The position numbers were made by a program, and so were the translations under genes. The notes beneath the pieces were generated by a model. It saw only the letters and a program-made list of their open reading frames with translations, had not been told where the DNA came from and ran no database searches. From Bacillus sp. P14.5 (GTDB lineage: Bacteria; Bacillota; Bacilli; Bacillales; Bacillaceae_B): a DNA stretch of 64,000 nt. Location: NCBI RefSeq assembly GCF_003316765.1, contig NZ_NIJF01000039.1, forward strand, positions 39,021 to 103,020. Reading direction: 5' to 3'. Positions 55,878 to 64,000 of the stretch are shown here, piece by piece (position 1 is the first letter of the stretch; the number at the start of each line of letters is the position of its first letter).

Positions 55878-56099
55878 ATGGAAAAGCAAATTACCATTGA
55901 TACTGAATATATAACATTGGGCCAGTTCTTAAAGCTGGCTGAACTGATTCAATCAGGTGGAATGGCCAAATGGTTCCTGAGTGAATATGAAGTCTATGTT
56001 AACGGGGAGCAAGATCAAAGAAGAGGAAGAAAATTGAGGGTTGGAGACAAAGTTGAAATAGAGGAAAATGGGGCTTTCATCATCTCTGACGAAGAATAA
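55878..56099 (+). CDS. yaaA: S4 domain protein YaaA
   Basis: This 73-residue S4-like RNA-binding domain protein is always found between dnaN and recF in Bacillota. The pattern TLGQFLKLAELIQSGGMAK...VYVNGEQDQRRGRKL is typical. Orthologues have been linked to ribosome assembly. It lies 14 bp before recF and is probably cotranscribed with it. Confidence 0.94.
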   Translation: MEKQITIDTEYITLGQFLKLAELIQSGGMAKWFLSEYEVYVNGEQDQRRGRKLRVGDKVEIEENGAFIISDEE

Positions 56100-56113
56100 G
56101 AGGATGACTGTTT

Positions 56114-57232
56114 ATGTACATTGAAGAAATTCAGCTCAAAAACTATCGAAACTATGACTCCATTGATATCACATTTGAAAACAGTGTGAATGTTATTTTG
56201 GGTGAAAATGCCCAGGGAAAAACCAATATTATGGAGTCGATTTATGTTTTGGCAATGGCGAAATCCCACCGGACATCAAATGATAAAGATTTAATACGCT
56301 GGGATGAGGAATATGCTAAAATAAAAGGCAGGATACAAAAACATAATGGCTCTCTCCCCCTTGAATTGGTGATTTCCAAAAAGGGCAAGAAAGCCAAGTC
56401 CAATCATATTGAACAGAAGAAATTAAGCCAATATGTTGGAAATATGAATGTAGTCATGTTTGCGCCGGAAGATCTCCATTTAGTCAAAGGGAGCCCTCAA
56501 GTAAGGCGTCGTTTTATTGATATGGAAATCGGGCAGGTATCACCTGTCTATTTGCATGACATTGCTTTGTACCAAAAGATACTTCAGCAGCGTAATCACT
56601 ACTTGAAGATGCTGCAGACCAAAAAGCAGAAAGATGAGACGATGCTTGATGTTTTGACTGAACAGCTGATTGAGGTAGCAGGAAAAATCATCCGCAAGCG
56701 ATTTGACTTTATCAAACTTCTGCAAGAGTGGGCACGCCCCATCCATTCAGGTATCTCCAGAGGTATTGAAACCCTGGATATTCAATATAAACCGTCCATA
56801 GATGTATGCGAAGATCAAGATTGGTCGAAAATGGTAGGAATACTAGAGGACAAATTTAATAATTTGCGACAGCGCGAAATAGATAGAGGGGTTACACTTG
56901 CCGGTCCTCACAGGGATGATCTGCAATTCTTTGTCAATGACAGGGATGTCCAGACTTTCGGATCTCAAGGTCAGCAGCGGACAACGGCCCTTTCTCTGAA
57001 GCTCGCTGAAATTGAACTGATTCATTCAGAAATTAAAGAATACCCGATTCTTTTACTGGATGATGTATTGTCTGAACTGGATGATTTCAGGCAGTCCCAT
57101 CTACTCAATACCATACAGGGAAAGGTGCAGACCTTTGTCACCACGACCAACGTGGACGGCATCGATCATCAGACATTGAATGAGGCCACAACGTTTGAAG
57201 TTGAAGCCGGTCAGATCAAGAGAGTGAAGTGA
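56114..57232 (+). CDS. recF: DNA replication/repair protein RecF
   Basis: This 372-residue SMC-like ATPase helps load RecA at gaps. Walker [10 protein letters not shown] (about residues 31-39), the signature region [18 protein letters not shown] and Walker [12 protein letters not shown] are visible. The N-terminus [15 protein letters not shown] is conserved. It is followed after 9 bp by remB. Confidence 0.97.
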   Translation: MYIEEIQLKNYRNYDSIDITFENSVNVILGENAQGKTNIMESIYVLAMAKSHRTSNDKDLIRWDEEYAKIKGRIQKHNGSLPLELVISKKGKKAKSNHIEQKKLSQYVGNMNVVMFAPEDLHLVKGSPQVRRRFIDMEIGQVSPVYLHDIALYQKILQQRNHYLKMLQTKKQKDETMLDVLTEQLIEVAGKIIRKRFDFIKLLQEWARPIHSGISRGIETLDIQYKPSIDVCEDQDWSKMVGILEDKFNNLRQREIDRGVTLAGPHRDDLQFFVNDRDVQTFGSQGQQRTTALSLKLAEIELIHSEIKEYPILLLDDVLSELDDFRQSHLLNTIQGKVQTFVTTTNVDGIDHQTLNEATTFEVEAGQIKRVK

Positions 57233-57241
57233 GGTGTTTCC

Positions 57242-57502
57242 ATGTATATTCATGTTGGGGAAGATGTGATGGTCAGAACGGATGAAATTGTTGCCATTAT
57301 TGACAAGGACACTGTTCAATTTTCAGACGAAATACAATTATTTCTTAAAAAGAAAGAAAAACAGACGAGCAACCTGGCAAAGGGTACATATAAGTCTCTA
57401 GTGGTCACCGTGGACCAGCTGTATCTTTCACCATTAGCATCCACCACATTGAAGAAGCGTTCGAGAAAATGGAATACCCATGACAATCTTTTAAATAGAT
57501 AG
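57242..57502 (+). CDS. remB: Extracellular matrix regulator RemB
   Basis: This 86-residue protein of the DUF370/RemB family, located between recF and gyrB, promotes expression of biofilm matrix genes in B. subtilis. MYIHVGEDVMVRTDEIVAII and the C-terminal YLSPLASTTLKKR are conserved. AGGTG precedes the ATG. It is in line with recF and gyrB. Confidence 0.94.
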   Translation: MYIHVGEDVMVRTDEIVAIIDKDTVQFSDEIQLFLKKKEKQTSNLAKGTYKSLVVTVDQLYLSPLASTTLKKRSRKWNTHDNLLNR

Positions 57503-57553
57503 TGAGACTAATTAATATTCAAGCATGATTACATGCACAGGAAGTGTAGGTGA

Positions 57554-59482
<1,929 letters not shown>

Positions 59483-59529
59483 TTCATCAGCAGGATAGAA
59501 TCAATTTTTTCTATCCTGTCTTTTACATA

Positions 59530-59720
59530 GGCTGTTTTAGCATAAATTGTTGCTTTCGGAAAAAGCCCAAAAGCCGGATTTTTCCCCGGATACTAGAGTT
59601 TTTCTCTTTATTCGGGGTGAGTAGCTCTTTTCTTTCTTGCTTAACAGGGTATTCTAGGGGGATTAGGGCATTATCTCACCAAAATCATATGTAAAAGCAA
59701 CAAAGTTGACGGAAAGAGCC
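59530..59720 (+). mobile_element. MITE-like element, copy 8 (full length, between gyrB and gyrA)
   Basis: This 191-bp element runs from GGCTGTTTTAGCATAAATTG to GTTGACGGAAAGAGCC. It is flanked by an exact 8-bp duplication TTTACATA (59522-59529 and 59721-59728). It sits in the gyrB-gyrA spacer, in the same orientation as the genes. Confidence 0.92.
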
Positions 59721-59825
59721 TTTACATAAAGGGTCATTAAGACGGCAGTATTTTATTATGAAACTTAAGAAACAAAAGCGGACATAGGTAGCTAAAATAC
59801 CTTTTTAAAGGAGGTCCCTTCTATT

Positions 59826-62371
59826 ATGGCGGAAATACCACGTTCTAATGTAAAAGAAATCAATATAAGCCATGAAATGCGTACATCCTTCCTGGATTAT
59901 GCCATGAGCGTTATCGTTTCCCGTGCATTGCCTGATGTACGTGACGGTCTGAAACCCGTACACCGAAGAATTTTATATGCAATGAACGACCTGGGAATGA
60001 CATCTGATAAAGCGTATAAGAAATCTGCCCGTATCGTCGGTGAAGTAATCGGTAAGTACCACCCGCACGGTGATACAGCTGTATACGATACAATGGTGCG
60101 TATGGCGCAGGATTTTAACTATCGTTATATGCTTGTGGACGGCCACGGAAACTTCGGGTCTGTCGATGGAGATTCAGCAGCAGCCATGCGTTATACAGAA
60201 GCGAGAATGTCCAAGATTTCAATGGAAATCATCCGTGATATCAACAAAGACACCATCGACTACAGAGATAACTATGATGGATCGGAACGTGAGCCGATAG
60301 TTATGCCTTCACGTTTCCCGAACCTGTTGGTGAACGGTTCGTCTGGAATCGCTGTAGGGATGGCCACCAATATCCCGCCTCACCAGCTGGGTGAAGTGAT
60401 CGACGGGCTGCTTGCACTGAGCAATGACCCCGAAATCACAATCCAGGAACTGATGGATTATATTCCGGGACCTGACTTCCCAACCGCGGGAATGATCGTC
60501 GGAAGAAGCGGAATCCGCAGAGCTTACGAATCAGGCAAGGGCTCCATTACCATGAGGGCGAAAGTCAGAATCGAGACTAAGGCGAACGGCAAAGAAACGA
60601 TTATCGTTGAGGAAATCCCTTATCAGGTCAATAAAGCAAAGCTTATTGAAAAAATTGCCGATCTTGTGAGAGACAAAAAGATAGATGGCATCACAGACCT
60701 TCGCGATGAATCCGACCGTAACGGAATGAGGATTGTCATTGAAGTCCGTAAAGATGCAAATGCCAATGTCCTCTTAAATAACCTTTATAAACAGACAGCG
60801 CTGCAGACAAGCTTCGGTATCAACCTGCTTGCCCTTGTAGATGGACAGCCTAAGGTCCTGAACTTAAAGCAGTGTCTCTATCATTATTTAGAGCATCAGA
60901 AAGTCGTCATCCGCAGAAGGACTGAGTTTGAACTGAAGAAAGCGGAAGCGCGTGCGCATATCTTGGAAGGACTGAGGATTGCCCTTGATCATATTGATGA
61001 AATCATCGCTTTGATCCGAGGTTCTCAAACTACAGATATTGCACGTGAAGGTTTAATGGAAAACTTCTCTCTTTCTGAGAAACAAGCTCAAGCAATCCTT
61101 GATATGCGTCTTCAGCGTTTAACTGGTCTGGAACGCGACAAGATTGAAAATGAGTACCAGGACCTTCTTAAGCTGATTGCCGAATTAAGAGCGATCCTTG
61201 CAGATGAAGAAAAGGTATTGGAAATCATCAGAGAAGAATTGAATGAAATCAAAGAACGTTTCAATGACGAACGTCGTACTGAAATCGTGGCTGGAGGCAT
61301 AGAGCAGATTGAGGATGAAGACTTGATTCCACGCGAAAATATCATCCTGACATTGACGCATAACGGATATATCAAACGTCTTCCTGTTTCCACTTACCGC
61401 AGCCAGAAGCGCGGCGGACGCGGAATTCAAGGGATGGGCACCAATGAAGATGATTTTGTTGAACATCTTCTGACCACATCCACACACGATACGATCCTTT
61501 TCTTTACAAACAAAGGAAAAGCGTTCAAAGCAAAAGGATATGAGATTCCGGAATTCAGCCGGACGGCAAAAGGAATCCCGATCATCAACATGCTCGGTGT
61601 CGACAAAGGCGAGTGGGTCAATGCGATGATCCGTATCGAAGAATTCGTTGATGACTGGTACCTGTTCTTCACTACAAAGCAGGGAATTTCAAAACGTACT
61701 CCAGTATCAGACTTTGCAAATATCAGAACCAACGGGCTGATCGCCATCAACTTAAGGGAAAACGATGAACTCATTTCCGTTAAGCTGACGGATGGAAGCA
61801 AAGATATGATTATCGGAACGAAAAAGGAATGCTGATCCGTTTCCCTGAAACAGATGTCCGCTCAATGGGAAGAACGGCTACCGGTGTTAAAGGCATCAAT
61901 CTTGATTCCGAAGATATAGTGGTAGGCATGGAAATACTGGAAGAAAAAGATGATGTACTGGTGGTTACGGAAAAAGGCTTTGGTAAACGGACACCTGCTG
62001 AGGAATACCGCATCCAGACACGTGGCGGAAAAGGATTGAAAACCTGCAACATCACTGAAAGAAACGGTGAGTTGATCTCTGTTAAGGCTGTTACAGGTGA
62101 AGAAGACCTTATGTTAATAACAGCTAATGGTGTACTTATCCGTATGGATGTTAGTGATATCTCGACAACCGGCCGGAATACGCAGGGCGTCAAACTGATC
62201 CGTTTGGATGAGAACAGTTCTGTTGCTACAGTTGCCAAAGTTGAGAAGGATGAAGAAAAAGAAGAAGATGAGATTCCTGTTGATCTGACAGAAGAATCGG
62301 CTGATGTAGTTACCGGAGAGTCTTCTGAAGAGAACGAATCCGAAAGCGATAACGAAAACAATAACGAATAA
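59826..62371 (+). CDS. gyrA: DNA gyrase subunit A (one frameshift)
   Basis: This is the gyrase cleavage subunit. The catalytic tyrosine is Tyr123 in [10 protein letters not shown], and the quinolone region reads [10 protein letters not shown], with Thr84 where B. subtilis has Ser and Asp88. After KDMIIGTKK the frame stops at 61835 because one base is missing in GAAAAAGGAA (61821-61830). Adding one base joins it to [20 protein letters not shown] and gives 848 residues with the full beta-propeller domain and an acidic tail. Gyrase is essential, so error is likelier than mutation. AAAGGAGG precedes the ATG. Confidence 0.92.
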
Positions 62372-62377
62372 TTCAAG

Positions 62378-62410
62378 AAATCACTCTCCTTCCCGGAGGG
62401 TGATTTTTTT
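62378..62410 (+). terminator. Terminator of gyrA
   Basis: AAATCACTCTCC pairs with GGAGGGTGATTT (one wobble) and ends in seven T. It starts 6 bp after the gyrA stop codon. Confidence 0.92.
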
Positions 62411-62429
62411 GGTTCTGGATTCTTCAATC

Positions 62430-62472
62430 CTTTAAAGCGCTAAGAGGGAAAGTAACTTTTAATACTTTAAAG
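62430..62472. repeat. TTTAAAG palindromic repeat, diverged copy
   Basis: CTTTAAAGCGCTAAGAGGGA at the left and TACTTTAAAG at the right repeat the arms of the element at 55725-55773, but the inner hairpin is degraded. Confidence 0.5.
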
Positions 62473-62575
62473 ATTTAAACTGAAAAGGAAGAATAACTTT
62501 TTATTTTAAAACGGTGCGAAGATGGTTATTTGTCTGGTAAAATAAAGAAATGAACACTGGACAGAGGTGATATTT

Positions 62576-63669
62576 ATGAGAATCAAAGTACGCGAGGTAG
62601 AAGAAGGCTGCATCCTCAATCAGGATATCTTAGGGATGACTTCACTGCCCATCATCCCGAAGAAAACAGTCATTCATGATATACATATTAAAGTACTGAA
62701 TTCTTTTCTTATTGAAGAAGTATCTGTAGAAAGAATCAAGGCAGACGGAACTCCATTCTATCCTGCACATGCAGGAGAAGAGGAAGAGGATAAAGGCAAA
62801 CCTGCCAAGCCTCAAAGGCGTAACAGTGATTTCCTGAATTTATACCTGAATACGGTACAAGAGTTTAAAAGCGAATTCCAAAACTGGCAGTCAGGAATGC
62901 CGGTTTCCATCTCGAAAATCAGGAGCATCATTCTGCCTCTGCTGGAACTGGTAGAGAAGAACCCAAAAATATTGCCCACCTTCATCAATATACTTCAAAA
63001 AAGGATTATATTTATCATCATCCACTTGCAACCGGGCTGATGAGCGGGTTGATGGCCAAAAGGCTTGGCATGGATACCGGGAAAAAGATTCAAGTGACCC
63101 TTGCCGGAGTACTGGCTGATTGCGGCATGGCCAAAATTCCATTGTCTATCCTCACTAAGGAGACAGCCTTGACAGAGTCTCAATTTAAAGAGATCAAGAT
63201 GCACCCCGTCTATAGCTACAAGATGGTCAAGGATATCTCTCTCCTCAAACCAGAGACCAAGCTGGCTATATTCCAGCATCATGAGAGACTGGATGACAGC
63301 GGTTATCCAACTGGGGAAAATAAAGAAAGAATTCATTTATTTTCAAAAATTATCGCTGTGGCTGATGTATTCCATGCTATGACTTCTGAAAGAATATACA
63401 GAAGCAGGCAGCTGCCGTTTCAGGTCTTGGAGCAAATCAAGGAAGACCACTTCGGAAAATATGACATCCAGGCGGTACAGGCACTTATAGATATCATTAC
63501 AGACCTCTCAATTGGGACGGAAATACGTCTTTCTAATGGAGAAGAGGCGGAAGTCATGTTCCTCACAAGGGAAAATCCAACCCGCCCGCTTATACAAGTT
63601 AAATCCACCGGGACCATTATGGACCTTGCGAAAAGACGAGATCTGTTTGTAGAAGAAGTTCTCTCGTAA
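62576..63669 (+). CDS. Degenerate HD-GYP domain protein (one frameshift)
   Basis: This ~364-residue protein has an N-terminal domain of about 120 residues that I do not recognise and a C-terminal HD-GYP-like domain. HHPLATGLMSG, HHERLDDSGYPTG and IAVADVFHAMTSERIYR are recognisable, but the diagnostic LLHDIGK reads VLADCGM, so the His of the HD pair is absent and c-di-GMP hydrolysis is doubtful. The frame breaks at a 6-A run (62997-63002). A seventh A joins ILQKKDYIYHHPLATG. The ATG at 62576 follows AGAGGTGAT. In B. subtilis yaaC is found here instead. Confidence 0.85.
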
Positions 63670-63683
63670 AGTATAGAGATAGA

Positions 63684-63710
63684 GGCGGGTCAGTGTGCTG
63701 CTGATCCGCC
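63684..63710 (+). terminator. Terminator of the HD-GYP gene
   Basis: GGCGGGTCAG pairs with CTGATCCGCC (one G-T pair) over a 7-nt loop and is followed by GTTTCGTTTG. It isolates the gene from the rRNA promoter. Confidence 0.75.
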
Positions 63711-63889
63711 GTTTCGTTTGAAGAAGAATCCATATAATTAGTGTGTTGATGTTAACTAAAGAAGAAATAACTCTTAGCCATAGAAAAAAATCTAAATGAA
63801 TGATTATTTTTACTTGTATTCAATAGATGATGTATGTATAATGAATCTCGTTGGCAAAAAAGCCGGCAGAATGTTTTTCCAAAAAGTTA

Positions 63890-64000
63890 TTGACAATATA
63901 ACAAGGTAAATGTTATATTATAAAAGTCGCTTATGACAAGCGCACATTGAACATTGAAAACTAAACAACTCAAAACGTCAACGTTAAACTAGTAAGAACA
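63890..64000 (+). promoter_or_regulatory. rRNA operon promoter and pre-16S leader, truncated by window end
   Basis: TTGACA (63890-63895) is followed by an 18-bp spacer and TATATT (63914-63919). The downstream GAACATTGAAAACTAAACAAC sequence is typical of leaders and spacers of Bacillus rRNA operons. An rRNA operon (rrnO) lies after gyrA in B. subtilis. The 16S gene itself begins beyond position 64000 and is not seen. The stretch 63711-63889 holds no gene. Confidence 0.8.

Overview
The window is the replication-origin region of a low-to-moderate GC Bacillota chromosome, almost certainly a member of the Bacillaceae. The gene order is the classic Bacillus one: rpmH-rnpA-spoIIIJ-jag-mnmE-mnmG-rsmG-noc-soj-spo0J reads leftward from the origin and dnaA-dnaN-yaaA-recF-remB-gyrB-gyrA reads rightward toward an rRNA operon. 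The species cannot be fixed from the sequence. The presence of malate:quinone oxidoreductase and an HD-GYP gene between gyrA and the rRNA operon (B. subtilis has yaaC there) argues against B. subtilis itself.

Layout. Positions 1-12 kb are accessory: a truncated diguanylate cyclase, mqo, a PadR/DUF4188 pair, a TauE/SafE exporter, a VWA lipoprotein, a small glycosyltransferase, a DUF4385 gene and dbpA, with long repeat-rich spacers. Positions 12-23 kb hold rlmH, htrA and the walRKHIJ cell-wall regulon operon, followed by an M23 peptidase with a plausible WalR site. Positions 22.8-23.5 kb hold tRNA-Glu, tRNA-Asp and tRNA-Phe. Positions 23.6-37 kb hold a potassium channel, purA, the dnaC helicase gene, rplI-gdpP-yybS, rpsF-ssb-rpsR, a PadR operon and ychF. 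Positions 37-52 kb hold mscS, yyaC, the Soj/Spo0J/Noc segregation genes with parS sites, the tRNA U34-modification genes and the rpmH-rnpA-spoIIIJ-jag cluster. oriC is bipartite (52.2-52.6 and 54.3-54.45 kb). Right of it lie dnaN, recF, gyrB, gyrA, an HD-GYP protein and the promoter and leader of an rRNA operon that is cut off by the window end.

The striking non-genic content is repeats. (1) A MITE-like element of about 150-190 bp with GGCT...AGCC ends; five copies have exact 8-9 bp target duplications, and the ends suggest mobilisation by an ISL3-type transposase. (2) A GC-rich palindromic repeat of about 100-120 bp, with full copies and fragments, one fragment inside oriC. (3) Three intergenic arrays of hairpins whose sequences are unrelated to one another but which share a pitch of about 51-53 bp (8.15-8.35, 23.66-24.49 and 27.4-27.7 kb). 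The 16-unit array at 23.66-24.49 kb is the most unusual object in the window. DnaA-box clusters outside oriC occur at rlmH-htrA and jag-mnmE.

Sequence quality. Four genes (rplI, mnmG twice, gyrA and the HD-GYP gene) are each interrupted by loss of one base in a homopolymer run. Because gyrA and rplI are core genes, these are most likely consensus errors. They are annotated here over their full length.
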